Positions 19,720 through 28,920 of a stretch of DNA of 42,550 nucleotides are shown here, piece after piece. Numbering within the stretch: the first letter of the stretch is position 1; the number at the start of each line of letters is the position of its first letter. Position numbers and translations under genes: made by a program. Below the pieces are notes generated by a model that saw only the letters and a program-made list of their open reading frames with translations, was not told the origin of the DNA and searched no databases. Source of the stretch: CAG-698 sp964385755 (lineage in GTDB: Bacteria > Bacillota_I > Bacilli_A > ML615J-28 > CAG-698); assembly GCA_964385755.1 (NCBI GenBank), contig CAYLPZ010000017.1, positions 1 through 42,550 on the forward strand, given 5' to 3'.

Positions 19720-19992
19720 TTATCTTTTAATTAAAAGATATAGAAGTAAAGCTGCTAATGAAAAACCAATAACAAACATAAGAAGCATTGGCAAATATGC
19801 CTCAAAAGCAGCTTTTATCATTGCTTTTCTTTCTTTTTTAGTAATCATCAAGTTATCTGATACTTTTTTCTTTTTATTACTTTTAAATATTGAAGGCTTT
19901 GTTATACCGCTCATATCATAAAGAGTTCTTCCATCGTCTTCAACGTACTTTACTTTTTCTTTTTTTGTATTCTTTTCTTTATTATTTTTCAT
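19720..19992 (-). CDS. Small single-helix membrane protein, 90 aa
   Basis: I chose ATG 19992, which overlaps the oppF stop by 11 nt; the frame is open further upstream but inside oppF. The N-terminal 60 residues are Lys-rich and soluble, with a DDGRTLYDMSG segment. Residues about 66-88 form one strong transmembrane helix (PMLLMFVIGFSLAALLLYLL), ending in basic KR. By the positive-inside rule the short KR tail and the Lys-rich head compete, so topology is unclear. The DDGRT..DMS segment looks like a conserved motif of small Firmicutes membrane proteins, but I cannot name the family. Position between oppF and the protease suggests an accessory role for one of them. Confidence 0.75.
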   Translation of the reverse strand: MKNNKEKNTKKEKVKYVEDDGRTLYDMSGITKPSIFKSNKKKKVSDNLMITKKERKAMIKAAFEAYLPMLLMFVIGFSLAALLLYLLIKR

Positions 19993-20971
19993 CTTTTTTA
20001 TACAAATGACAATTAACATAATGTTCATTTTCAAATGTTACCATTAAAGTTTCCTCTTCCTCACAACATTTCATACAGTTTTTACAACGAGTATGAAATT
20101 TACATCCCTTAGGAGGATTAGCAGGTGATGGAATATCTCCTTCTAAGATAATTCTATTCATCTTTACATCTGGATCAGGTACTGGCACAGCACTAAATAG
20201 TGCTTTAGTATATGGATGCAAAGGATTTTTAAAAATATCTGAAGTTTTCCCGTATTCCATAACGTTGCCTAAATACATTACTAATATATTATCTGTTATA
20301 TATTTAACAACTGATAAATCATGTGAAATGAAAATATATGTAAGTCCTAATGATTTTTGTAATTCCTTTAGTAAATTAATTATTTGTGCTTGAATAGATA
20401 CATCTAAAGCACTAACAGGTTCATCACAGATAACAAGCTTAGGTTTTACTGCTAGAGCTCTAGCAATACAAATTCTTTGTCTTTGCCCACCACTAAACTC
20501 ATGTGGATAACGATCATAGAATCTTGCTGGGAGTCCACATTTTTCCATCATTTCTATTACATAATCTGTAACTTCTTCTTTTGGGACTATATTATGTACT
20601 CTAACAGCTTCTCCAATTATTTCACCAACTGTCATTCTTGGAGGCAAGCTTGAATAGGGATCTTGAAAGATATACTGGATATCTGTTCGATATTTCATCA
20701 TTTGTTTTTTGTTATAATTTGTAATATCTTCTCCATTAAAAATTATTTGTCCATCGTTTGCATTATATAGTTTGAGAATTGTTCTTCCAAGTGTAGTTTT
20801 TCCACAGCCACTTTCACCAACTATCCCAAGAGTTGTTCCTGGTTTTATTGCAAAGGAAACTCCATCAACAGCTTTTAAGCTCACAAGAGTCTTACCAAAT
20901 AAATTCCTTTTAATTGGAAAAGAAGTACATAGGTTTTTAACTTCTAAAATGTATGGAGTATTCATATTCAT
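19982..20971 (-). CDS. oppF: Oligopeptide ABC transporter ATP-binding protein OppF
   Basis: Cytoplasmic ATPase of the peptide importer; with OppD it powers uptake through OppB/OppC. Walker A is GESGCGKTT (residues about 52-60), Q-loop region IQYIFQDPYSSL, signature FSGGQRQR, Walker B VICDEP followed by SALD, and a switch His in ISHDLSVV. The C-terminal oligopeptide-transporter extension has the family's Cys cluster (GCKFHTRC, then CMKCC and VNCHLY), thought in relatives to hold a metal cluster. Length 329 is normal. ATG 20971 has AGAGG nine bases upstream and lies one base after the oppD stop. Substrate could be dipeptides rather than longer peptides. Confidence 0.96.
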   Translation of the reverse strand: MNMNTPYILEVKNLCTSFPIKRNLFGKTLVSLKAVDGVSFAIKPGTTLGIVGESGCGKTTLGRTILKLYNANDGQIIFNGEDITNYNKKQMMKYRTDIQYIFQDPYSSLPPRMTVGEIIGEAVRVHNIVPKEEVTDYVIEMMEKCGLPARFYDRYPHEFSGGQRQRICIARALAVKPKLVICDEPVSALDVSIQAQIINLLKELQKSLGLTYIFISHDLSVVKYITDNILVMYLGNVMEYGKTSDIFKNPLHPYTKALFSAVPVPDPDVKMNRIILEGDIPSPANPPKGCKFHTRCKNCMKCCEEEETLMVTFENEHYVNCHLYKKDEK

Positions 20972-20972
20972 G

Positions 20973-22169
20973 CTATTTTTCCTCTTTTACACTTTCATCA
21001 TATAAGTAACATGAAACGTAATGTGTATCACTTACTTTTCTTAAAATTGGATAAGAACCATTACATTTTTCACATACCTTAGAACATCTATTTTTGAAAT
21101 AACATGTATCAGGTAAATTTATTGGATTTGGTACTTGTCCTGGAATTGAATAAAGTGGTTCGTTTTCATCTGATGTTATCATTGGTTTACTTCTCTGTAA
21201 TCCAACTGTGTAAGGATGTAGTGGATTATGGAAAATGTCACGTACAGTTCCCTTTTCAATAACTCTACCAGCATACATTACTACAACCTCATCAGCCATC
21301 TCCGCAATTACTCCTAAGTCATGTGTAATTAACATTATTGAACATTTTTCTTTTGCTTGAATTTCTTTTAATAACTCTAAAATCTGTGCTTGAATTGTTA
21401 CATCCAAGGCTGTTGTTGGTTCATCCGCAATTATTAACTTCGGACTTCCTGCTAAAGCCATCGCAATCATTACACGTTGACGCATACCACCTGATAGCTC
21501 ATGTGGATACATATCATATACACGCTCGCAGTTAGCAATGCCTACCTTTACAAGCATTTCAATACTTTTATTTTTTACTTCATCTTTTGTCAGTGTTGGT
21601 TCATGGACAAATGATACTTCATCAAGTTGGTAGCCAATTGTAAACACTGGATTTAAGCTTGTCATTGGTTCTTGGAATATCATTGTAATATCTTTTCCTC
21701 TAATTTTATACATTGCATTTGTTGGCATTTTCGCAATATTATAACAAAGCTTTTTCCCATTTTCATCATAGCCTACATCATTTGAATTAAATCTTATTTC
21801 GCCGCTTACAATTTGTCCTTGTGGAGATTGTACAAGCTGCATAATTGATAAACTTGTTACACTTTTTCCACAACCACTTTCACCAACTACACCAACTATT
21901 TTATTTTTTGGAATGTTAAATGAAACACCATTAACGCTTTCAACTGTTCCATTATCAGTAAAGAAAACTGTTTTCAAATTATCAATTTCTATTATGTTTT
22001 CTTCATCTTTCATCACAGTTAAATAGTCTTTTTCATTTACATTGCGTCTTTTTAATTTCTCATAATATTTCATTTGTTCTAAATTATATTTAATTATTGC
22101 TTTAGATTCTTTTGAGGAAATATAATTTAGATTTTTTTTTCTATTTTTTTTAGCCTTATTATTATTCAT
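20973..22169 (-). CDS. oppD: Oligopeptide ABC transporter ATP-binding protein OppD
   Basis: The second ATPase of the importer. Walker A is GESGCGKSVTS, the Q-loop region MIFQEPMTSLNP, signature LSGGMRQR, Walker B LIIADEP with TALD, and switch ITHDLGV. The C-terminal Cys motif is CYFKNRCSKVCEKC. It differs from typical OppD by a Lys-rich extension of about 55-60 residues before the ABC domain. That extension includes KAKKNRKKN, encoded by runs of eight and nine A within the first dozen codons. ATG 22169 is preceded by a modest AGTAGGA site and lies 8 nt after oppC. An internal later start could restore normal length, so the extension is likely but not certain. Confidence 0.95.
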   Translation of the reverse strand: MNNNKAKKNRKKNLNYISSKESKAIIKYNLEQMKYYEKLKRRNVNEKDYLTVMKDEENIIEIDNLKTVFFTDNGTVESVNGVSFNIPKNKIVGVVGESGCGKSVTSLSIMQLVQSPQGQIVSGEIRFNSNDVGYDENGKKLCYNIAKMPTNAMYKIRGKDITMIFQEPMTSLNPVFTIGYQLDEVSFVHEPTLTKDEVKNKSIEMLVKVGIANCERVYDMYPHELSGGMRQRVMIAMALAGSPKLIIADEPTTALDVTIQAQILELLKEIQAKEKCSIMLITHDLGVIAEMADEVVVMYAGRVIEKGTVRDIFHNPLHPYTVGLQRSKPMITSDENEPLYSIPGQVPNPINLPDTCYFKNRCSKVCEKCNGSYPILRKVSDTHYVSCYLYDESVKEEK

Positions 22170-22177
22170 AATAAATC

Positions 22178-23260
22178 CTACTTTCTAGCTTTAGGGTCCA
22201 TTGCATCACGTAGACCATCACCAATAAAATTAAATCCAAGTACTGCAACTACAATTAATAAACCAGCTGGAAGCCACATAAGTGGGTGATACTTAAGTAC
22301 TTCAGGAATATTAGCAGTTGCTATCATTGTACCCCATGCAGCTTTTGGAAGTTGAACTCCAAGTCCTAAATAACTAAGTGTAGATTCATATAAAATTACA
22401 CTACCTAAACCTAAAGTCATTGAAACGATTAATTGAGGCATAACATTAGGTATTAAATGTTTAAAGATTTTTCTTGAAGTTGGTAGACCCATTACCTCCG
22501 CTGCAACCATATATTCTTGTTCACGTAAAGATAGAATTTGACCACGAACTAGTCTTGCGGTGCCACTCCAACTAAAAATTGTTATCATTACCATTAATAT
22601 ATAAATTCTTGTGTTTGAATTTGGATCAATATTCCAAGAATCAATAACAGCAGATGCAATTAATAGAATTGGAAGAGTTGGTATACAGTTGAATATATCA
22701 ACGATACGCATAATTAAATTATCAACCCATCCACCAAAGTAACCTGCTAATCCACCAAGAATAATGCCTATAAGCGTTTCAAGAATAACTACAATAAAAC
22801 CAATTGTTAAAGAAATTCTTCCACCATACATCAAACGAACAAAGACATCAAACCCGTTGCTATCTGTTCCTAGCAAATGGTCTTTACTTGGATTTGCTAG
22901 AGAATTTGTAGTTTGTGTAGAGTGAACAACCTCTGTGATATACACATCATTTCCATTTTCATCTTTTACTGTATATCCTTGTTCAACAGATGAAATAGTT
23001 GGTGTTGGATCCCATTCAGTTTCTCCCCACTTTGTATAAATGACAGGTCCAAGAAAAGAGAAAGCAAATAGGAATATTATCATAACTAAACCTACTATTG
23101 ATAATTTAGAGCGGAAAAATCTTCTAAATACCATTCTTGCAGGACTCATTTCTTTGTAGTTATCAGTTAATGAATCTTTTGTTTCCACAACTTCTTTTTC
23201 AATTTTAATCTCTTCGGTAGCTTGTATATCTTTTTTTTGATCAATGTTTTTATTATCCAT
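22178..23260 (-). CDS. oppC: Oligopeptide ABC transporter permease OppC
   Basis: Inner-membrane channel subunit of the BPD_transp_1 family with an N-terminal OppC region. Six hydrophobic helices are visible, the first at about residues 55-75 (IVGLVMIIFLFAFSFLGPVI). The ATPase-contact EAA-type loop is EYMVAAEVMGLPTSRKIFKH, and the C-terminus DGLRDAMDPKARK is typical of OppC/DppC. A soluble loop at about 80-130 carries a GTDSNGFDVFVRLMYG segment characteristic of the family. The charged N-terminal tail of about 35 residues (VVETKDSL and similar) is longer than usual. It lies 16 nt after oppB and 8 nt before oppD. Confidence 0.96.
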   Translation of the reverse strand: MDNKNIDQKKDIQATEEIKIEKEVVETKDSLTDNYKEMSPARMVFRRFFRSKLSIVGLVMIIFLFAFSFLGPVIYTKWGETEWDPTPTISSVEQGYTVKDENGNDVYITEVVHSTQTTNSLANPSKDHLLGTDSNGFDVFVRLMYGGRISLTIGFIVVILETLIGIILGGLAGYFGGWVDNLIMRIVDIFNCIPTLPILLIASAVIDSWNIDPNSNTRIYILMVMITIFSWSGTARLVRGQILSLREQEYMVAAEVMGLPTSRKIFKHLIPNVMPQLIVSMTLGLGSVILYESTLSYLGLGVQLPKAAWGTMIATANIPEVLKYHPLMWLPAGLLIVVAVLGFNFIGDGLRDAMDPKARK

Positions 23261-23276
23261 ATACTTTCTACCTTTC

Positions 23277-24284
23277 CTATCTTCCTAATTTAACTCTAGG
23301 GTCAACTAGCGAATACATTATATCTGAGAACAATGTTCCAATAATCGTAAGCACAGCTAAGAACATATTATATCCCATTACAAACGGAATATCTCCATCT
23401 TTTAAAGCTTGATAAGCTAATCGACCTATTCCATCAATACCAAACACTTGTTCTGTTATCATCATTCCACCAAAAAGTGAAGGTAAAATACCAGCTAAAA
23501 GTGTAGCAAGAGGAATTAACGTATTACGGAAAACATGTTTATAAATAACTTTGTTTTCTGACAAACCTTTAGCACGAGCAGTTCTAATATAATCAGCATT
23601 TAATACTTCTAATGTATTTGTTCTAGTGTAACGCATTAATCCACCAATTGATAATATTACACTAACAAAAATTGGAAGAACTAAATGATGACAAATATCA
23701 CCAAACTTTTGCATCATACCAATGAAATTTGCACCGTATGAAGCATTAGGATCGATTAATCCATTATTTGGAAACCATCCTAAATCAACTGAGAAAAACT
23801 TAATTGCTATCGCCGCAAAGAAGTAAGTTGGTAAACTTATTCCAATCATTGTAAATATAGTAACAACATAATCGAGTGCTGAATATTGATGAGTTGCACT
23901 TGTTATTCCTAAAGGAATAGCAATTAAGAACTGTAAAATTGTTGCAACTAATGCAATAGCAAAACTAATCCACATATTTTCACCGATTACTTGCGCAACA
24001 GGTTTAGTATATTTAAATGAAACTCCTAAGTCACCTTTTAATAAACCAGAAATCCAATTACCATAACCTTTTATAATTCCTTTTAATGAATTATCGGCGA
24101 TACCATATAATTCTTTAAAGTGATCAATATCACTTTGGTCAATTGCACCATTTTGAAGTTGTGAAGCAAATTTATTGTCAACATAACTTGCGGGCATCAT
24201 TCTAACCATTGTATATATAATTACTGATACACCAAAAAGGATTATTATTGATATTCCTATTCTTTTTAAAATATATTTAAACAT
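23277..24284 (-). CDS. oppB: Oligopeptide ABC transporter permease OppB
   Basis: The first permease of the importer. The N-terminus MFKYILKRIGISIIILFGVS is the classic OppB/DppB opening helix. The EAA-type loop is DYIRTARAKGLSENKVIYKH, and the C-terminus DPRVKLGR closes the protein as in the family. Length 335 is normal for OppB. Six membrane segments can be traced. It lies 27 nt after oppA and 16 nt before oppC, so the set is one transcript. I see nothing odd in it. Confidence 0.96.
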   Translation of the reverse strand: MFKYILKRIGISIIILFGVSVIIYTMVRMMPASYVDNKFASQLQNGAIDQSDIDHFKELYGIADNSLKGIIKGYGNWISGLLKGDLGVSFKYTKPVAQVIGENMWISFAIALVATILQFLIAIPLGITSATHQYSALDYVVTIFTMIGISLPTYFFAAIAIKFFSVDLGWFPNNGLIDPNASYGANFIGMMQKFGDICHHLVLPIFVSVILSIGGLMRYTRTNTLEVLNADYIRTARAKGLSENKVIYKHVFRNTLIPLATLLAGILPSLFGGMMITEQVFGIDGIGRLAYQALKDGDIPFVMGYNMFLAVLTIIGTLFSDIMYSLVDPRVKLGR

Positions 24285-24311
24285 TTTATCCTTTTTCTCT
24301 CTATAATTATT

Positions 24312-26957
24312 TTATCTTTCTACGTTTAATGATAAATTATGAATATCACTTGTTAAGCCTTTATAAGAAGAAACATCTTGATTAAATGTTGTTACATCAA
24401 TCTTATTAGTGTTATAGGCATATAAATCATCTCTTTGATAAGTTGGAAGCTCAACTGCTAGTTGCATAACTAAGTCTAGAGCTTGAGAATATATAAATGC
24501 TCTTTCTTTTTGATCATTAGTTTGACGGCCTTGTTCAATTAACTCTGATAATTCATCAATAATGGCGTTTTCAACATCATACTTACCACCATTATTAGCA
24601 AGTATTTGTTTATAACCCCAGTTAAGAACAGATGTTGCTTTTGATTCTTTATGATAAACTTGGTACATATCAGGATCAATTGTAGAACCCCAAGCAGCAG
24701 CCCAAACAGTAAGTGAACCAGTTGAAAGTTTTGTTAATGCTTGTGAGTCAGTTTGAACTGTGATTTGGAAACCACATTTATTTAAGAATTCACCAGCATG
24801 ACTCATTGCACGCCAAGCTGGATGGTCATCAGTTTCCCCAGCTACTGTAAAAATATATTTAAGTACATGGCTACCTTTTACATATATATCATTAGAATTT
24901 AATGAATAACCTGCTTCCTCAACTAATTTCTTAATGAAAGCAATTTGTTGTTCTTTAGTAAGTTTATCACCACTACTTAAGCCTAGTGATGTTACATACT
25001 CAGCATAATCAGGATTTACTACATCTAAGTTCTCTGGTACTGCTCCACCAATATATGGATAATATGCTGTACATTTTTTTGGATATGCCCAACTTGACAT
25101 TGACATTGAACGATAAATTGCAGTTGCAGTTGTTTTATAGTATTCTATTGTTTCTAAAGTATTAATTGAATGCATAATAGCTTGACGAACCTTTAAATCA
25201 GGTACTTTACCAGCATTGATTCCAATATATCCATAACCAGAAGTTTGGATTGATTTATTACCAATACCTTCATTTTTCTTTTCATTTAATTCTGAAATTG
25301 TTTCAGGTTTTGCGTTTGGTTCAATAAAGTCAATTTGTTTATTATATAAAGAGTTTAATATTTGTGTTGAAGAAATAACTTGGAAACGAATTTGTTTAAT
25401 CTTAGCAGGACCTAAGATAAAGTAAGGATTACGTTCAAAGTAAATAACACCTTTATCATAGAAATCACCAGCTTTTATATTTGTAATTCCACCACTTGAT
25501 TTACTAGCAGCATATGCTCCAGCCCCAACTGGTACACCAACTTTGTCAGGTGCATTAACTACTTTTTCCATAAATTCTGGGTTACAATACTCAACACCAA
25601 AGTTTTCTTCATAATCAAAAGCCTTAATATGATCATTATCTGAATAGTAGTACATTGGTGCCACCGCAAAACTAAAGTTCCAAATTGCTTTAGGGTCAAC
25701 GCCATTAATTGTAATTGATAAAACTTCATTACCTTCTTTAACTGAACCATCTTCGTTATATGTTGGAACATTATATGTTACACCATTAACAGTAACGCTT
25801 TTATCTTTGTTAGCAAATTTAATTCCTTCAATATTTTTAAATTTTCTTGTTGAACCATTTTGGAAATATAGTGACATTTCTTCATTAACAATGAAACTAT
25901 TTAATGTAACAGCTGTATTCCAGTAATTAATAATCTCAACAATATCATCTGGAATCTTATCAGTTAAAATATAATTAATTGCTTGTTCTTTTGTCCATTT
26001 CTTTAATTGAGATAAATCATTTGTAATTGAAGAAGTTAATTTTCCATCTTTTTTATTCCATGAAATATAACCTTCATTATATAAGAACATTTCAACATCA
26101 GTAGTAAATAAGTTAGCATATTCTTTGCCATTTTCATCATAGAATTTAGTTGATTCGTATGAATCAATTGAATTAGAGAAGTCATTTCCTAGCTCCTCTT
26201 TAAATAGTTCAATTGCTTTATCATAATCTTTAACAATGTTTTTAAATGCATCATATGCATCTGTATTTTCTTTTTGTGCAACATATTCCTCTAAATAACT
26301 TCTAAGCTTATCACTATCAATACTTTCGCTATCTTTATGTTCGTCTAATATTTCTTCACAAGCATCTGATAATGATAAAATACGTTGACTTGCGGCTAAT
26401 TGGAATTTTGTATTAAAGTTGTCTTGTTCATTTTCATCTGTTTCTTGTGTACGATATGCCTTTAATCCGACAATATCAGTTGAATACATTGTTGCAGAAC
26501 CAGTATATGCAGGATCTAAGTAAACATATAAGTTGAACAATACATCTTTCATTGTTAAGTATGAACCATTTGAAAATTGAATATTATTCTTAATTACAAA
26601 GTAATATGTAGTAATTTGATCTACATCTTTTTCACCTTCAGTGATAATTTGTAAGTCTTTTGTAACTGTTGCTTCATTATCACCATATGACACTTCACCT
26701 TTACTATTGTTTGAAAGCATACCAATTTGTGTCATTCCAACAACATTTGAATCCATTGCACTCGTAGAAAAGAATGGATTAAATACTTTATCAACCTCTT
26801 GAGTTGAAAAAATTAATTTATCAACTTCATTATCATAATATACTGTTTTGTCTTTTCCATCATCATCAGATTGATCATCACCACAGCTAATAAATACTAA
26901 TGCAAACATAAAAATTAATACAAAACTAATATACTTAATAAAATTATTTGATTTCAT
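24312..26957 (-). CDS. oppA: Oligopeptide-binding lipoprotein OppA, enlarged (881 aa)
   Basis: Extracellular peptide receptor of the SBP_bac_5 family. The lipobox is VFISC with Cys 25, behind AAAGGAG. The family core is clear: IQFSNGSYLTMKDVLF near 126-141, the RNPYFILGPAKIKQIRF segment near 509-525, a GYIGINAGKVPDLKVRQAI segment, and AAAWGSTIDPDMYQ near the C-terminus. The protein is some 300 residues longer than the roughly 540-residue family norm. The extra material lies mainly between about 175 and 440 and is acidic and helical (EEILDEHKDSES and similar). The insertion might form an extra lid or docking domain for long peptides or for the protease; that is inference. It is first in the opp set, 35 nt after the InlB-like lipoprotein gene. 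Confidence 0.95.
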   Translation of the reverse strand: MKSNNFIKYISFVLIFMFALVFISCGDDQSDDDGKDKTVYYDNEVDKLIFSTQEVDKVFNPFFSTSAMDSNVVGMTQIGMLSNNSKGEVSYGDNEATVTKDLQIITEGEKDVDQITTYYFVIKNNIQFSNGSYLTMKDVLFNLYVYLDPAYTGSATMYSTDIVGLKAYRTQETDENEQDNFNTKFQLAASQRILSLSDACEEILDEHKDSESIDSDKLRSYLEEYVAQKENTDAYDAFKNIVKDYDKAIELFKEELGNDFSNSIDSYESTKFYDENGKEYANLFTTDVEMFLYNEGYISWNKKDGKLTSSITNDLSQLKKWTKEQAINYILTDKIPDDIVEIINYWNTAVTLNSFIVNEEMSLYFQNGSTRKFKNIEGIKFANKDKSVTVNGVTYNVPTYNEDGSVKEGNEVLSITINGVDPKAIWNFSFAVAPMYYYSDNDHIKAFDYEENFGVEYCNPEFMEKVVNAPDKVGVPVGAGAYAASKSSGGITNIKAGDFYDKGVIYFERNPYFILGPAKIKQIRFQVISSTQILNSLYNKQIDFIEPNAKPETISELNEKKNEGIGNKSIQTSGYGYIGINAGKVPDLKVRQAIMHSINTLETIEYYKTTATAIYRSMSMSSWAYPKKCTAYYPYIGGAVPENLDVVNPDYAEYVTSLGLSSGDKLTKEQQIAFIKKLVEEAGYSLNSNDIYVKGSHVLKYIFTVAGETDDHPAWRAMSHAGEFLNKCGFQITVQTDSQALTKLSTGSLTVWAAAWGSTIDPDMYQVYHKESKATSVLNWGYKQILANNGGKYDVENAIIDELSELIEQGRQTNDQKERAFIYSQALDLVMQLAVELPTYQRDDLYAYNTNKIDVTTFNQDVSSYKGLTSDIHNLSLNVER

Positions 26958-26992
26958 TTTAATTATTCTCCTTTTTATTTATAATTTTTTGC

Positions 26993-28117
26993 TTACTTTA
27001 ATTCTGTAAACTCTAGTATACAATTTTCAATTATTGATTTATCATCACAAATGTACCACATCTGATCTTTAACAACTATCACATCATCAAGTGACATTGA
27101 ACTTGGAATCTTTGATATTTTATAGCTTCCTTTTAGTTTAACGTTTGATAACTCCACATTTTCAAGGCTCATTGCAAATGGTGAAAGATATATTTTATAA
27201 GTTGTTGATAATGTTGTAACAATATCAACATTGACATTTTCAAATGTAACATCTTGTATTTTCGCATCTTTCATGTTTCCAAACAAACTAATCATTAAAC
27301 TATTTTTATTTTCATCAGAAAAATCAGGTAATAAATCAGCTTTACTTGCGGAATACTTTATTGTTAAATTTTTAATTGTATGATTATTTCCAATTATTAT
27401 TTTGTTAAAATCATCAAAACTAAATGCGGCTTTACCAGTCATATCAATATCACTAGTCAAATATATATTTTTACCTTTATTTAGTATAAGTTCATTAGCA
27501 GTTGATACTAGCGCAAAAGTACCTTTGATATACTTACAAATAATCTTTACTTCTTCACATTCATCACCAGGGTGAGAAAAAGTTGAAACATCTAAATCAT
27601 TTCCATTTTCATCAACATATCCAACAAGAGTATATCCTTGGCGTTTAGTATAATTCTTTAAATCTTTAAACTTTTCACCCTGATCAACAAAGTAACTACC
27701 TACACTAACAAGCTCATTATTATCATCATAATAGCAAACTAAATATGTATATTTATTCCATTTAGCATATAAATCAAGTGTTTCTGATAAAACTTCATCA
27801 GTTTGAAAATTCCACTTTTCTTTATAAACGATGCCCTCTTTTTCTTCTGCTAGATACCATCCATCAAATGAATAGCTTTCTTTTGAAACGCTTTTTCCAC
27901 TTAATTCTTGAGGATCATAAATAAGATGTTTTTGGCCATCAGTAAATTCATAATAATTTTCAAAATCTAAAGTGCTTCCTTGATAAGATCCACCAACTAA
28001 ATGATAAGTCACTTTTGTCATACCTTCATATTTATTACCTTCATCACAGGATATAAATAAACAAATAAACAATGCAAAAACAAAAAACATGGTATTTTGC
28101 ACAAAATTATGCTTCAT
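26993..28117 (-). CDS. InlB-repeat-like lipoprotein, 374 aa, first gene of the opp array
   Basis: The lipobox is LFISC with Cys 24. Residues about 35-110 look like a Listeria-Bacteroides (InlB B / Flg_new) repeat: VTYHLVGGSYQGS, then SFDGWYLAEE and LDLYAKWNKYTY. A second, degenerate copy covers about 110-175. Residues about 195-370 resemble a beta-helix or GLUG-like region (YLTSDIDMTG, IIIGNNHTIKNLTI, ISLFGNMKDAKIQDVTFENV). These are typical parts of surface adhesins. An AAGGAGG site lies 13 nt before ATG, somewhat far. It directly follows a candidate promoter at 28163-28191, so it leads the operon ahead of oppA. Its position suggests a role in capture of substrate at the surface. Confidence 0.88.
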   Translation of the reverse strand: MKHNFVQNTMFFVFALFICLFISCDEGNKYEGMTKVTYHLVGGSYQGSTLDFENYYEFTDGQKHLIYDPQELSGKSVSKESYSFDGWYLAEEKEGIVYKEKWNFQTDEVLSETLDLYAKWNKYTYLVCYYDDNNELVSVGSYFVDQGEKFKDLKNYTKRQGYTLVGYVDENGNDLDVSTFSHPGDECEEVKIICKYIKGTFALVSTANELILNKGKNIYLTSDIDMTGKAAFSFDDFNKIIIGNNHTIKNLTIKYSASKADLLPDFSDENKNSLMISLFGNMKDAKIQDVTFENVNVDIVTTLSTTYKIYLSPFAMSLENVELSNVKLKGSYKISKIPSSMSLDDVIVVKDQMWYICDDKSIIENCILEFTELK

Positions 28118-28162
28118 TTTATTGATTTTTCCTCCTTTTTTTGTTAATTTTTTCTATTTATT

Positions 28163-28191
28163 ATTATACTACTTTTTTAATCATTTTTAAA
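28163..28191 (-). promoter_or_regulatory. Candidate promoter of the opp/protease array
   Basis: On the minus strand a perfect TATAAT (28163-28168) has a weak -35 TTTAAA at 28186-28191, 17 bp away. Transcription would start near 28156, giving a leader of about 40 nt before the lipoprotein ATG. The weak -35 and the cre-like box just upstream suggest dependence on an activator. Confidence 0.5.
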
Positions 28192-28200
28192 TAGATATAT

Positions 28201-28216
28201 TGTAAAAACGCTTACT
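28201..28216. promoter_or_regulatory. cre-like operator upstream of opp-array promoter
   Basis: TGTAAAAACGCTTACT is close to the LacI/CcpA family cre consensus (TGNAANCGNNNNCA). It lies upstream of the -35, with its ACGCTTAC core 45 bp from the -10 start. The same core occurs 47 bp from the -10 of the second surface operon. Which regulator binds is unknown. Confidence 0.5.
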
Positions 28217-28279
28217 TATTTATTTTTTATTTTTTTGTTAAAGAAAAATTTTAATAATTATTTCCTATATTAACTTACT

Positions 28280-28304
28280 AAAAAAAGAGGTTTTTCAACC
28301 TCTT
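28280..28304 (-). terminator. Rho-independent terminator of the Dabb gene
   Basis: Stem AAGAGGTT / AACCTCTT (8 bp, 28285-28304) with a 4-nt loop is followed on the minus strand by a run of T. It lies about 120 nt after the Dabb-gene stop and upstream of the opp-array promoter, so it separates the two units. The stretch between it and the Dabb stop shows nothing else. Confidence 0.8.
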
Positions 28305-28426
28305 AGAAAAGTATTTTTCTATTATTATTTATTTTAGTTTTATCATTTATTTCCATATATTTATTACTTATTAATTTAATCAATTCAAATCGATTATACG
28401 TGAAATTTTAAGGCTATTTTTAAATA

Positions 28427-28708
28427 TTAATCTTCATCAAAGATTGTTTTTGATAAAAGCTTATCAGAATATAATTCTTTCCATTTGTGATGTGCATTGC
28501 AAGAATCATAGACTTCTAATGCTTCTTTTTTCATATCTATTTTAATCATTAGATCAAATCTATTTGGGCGATCAATCACATTCCTTTTAACTTCAACACT
28601 ATTAATTCCTTCAATATTTAAGCATTCATTAAATATATTTTCTATTTGTTGAAGTTCAGTGTCTAAAATACTTTTATCAAAAAATTTACAAATAATATAA
28701 TGCTTCAT
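28427..28708 (-). CDS. Dabb (stress-responsive A/B barrel) domain protein, 93 aa
   Basis: The sequence opens MKHYIICKFFDK, has VEVKRNVIDRPNRFDLMIKI in the middle and ALEVYDSCNAHHKWKE near the end. That is the Dabb pattern: a beta-strand start, a conserved N/R-FDL core strand, then A-x-x-x-Y...H. Dabb proteins are small cytoplasmic ferredoxin-like dimers, usually of unknown function, some with cyclase or stress roles. Length fits a single domain. The ribosome-binding site GAGAGGAAG is strong. It stands alone with its own terminator and possible promoter, and has no evident link to the surface operons. Confidence 0.85.
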   Translation of the reverse strand: MKHYIICKFFDKSILDTELQQIENIFNECLNIEGINSVEVKRNVIDRPNRFDLMIKIDMKKEALEVYDSCNAHHKWKELYSDKLLSKTIFDED

Positions 28709-28920
28709 TTTTCTTCCTCTCTTATTTTTAAATTAGTATCAAATATAAATAATCTATAGAAAAAAACCATAAATTCTTTAAATCATCTATACGTTGTTTA
28801 TTAATAACATTAATAGGTTTTATTTTCCATTTTATTATTATCATTGTATTAACGTTTAGATTCCATCATTCTTAGAAATAAAAAATTTATCTTTTTCTTT
28901 ATTTATTCTTTTCTATTAAT

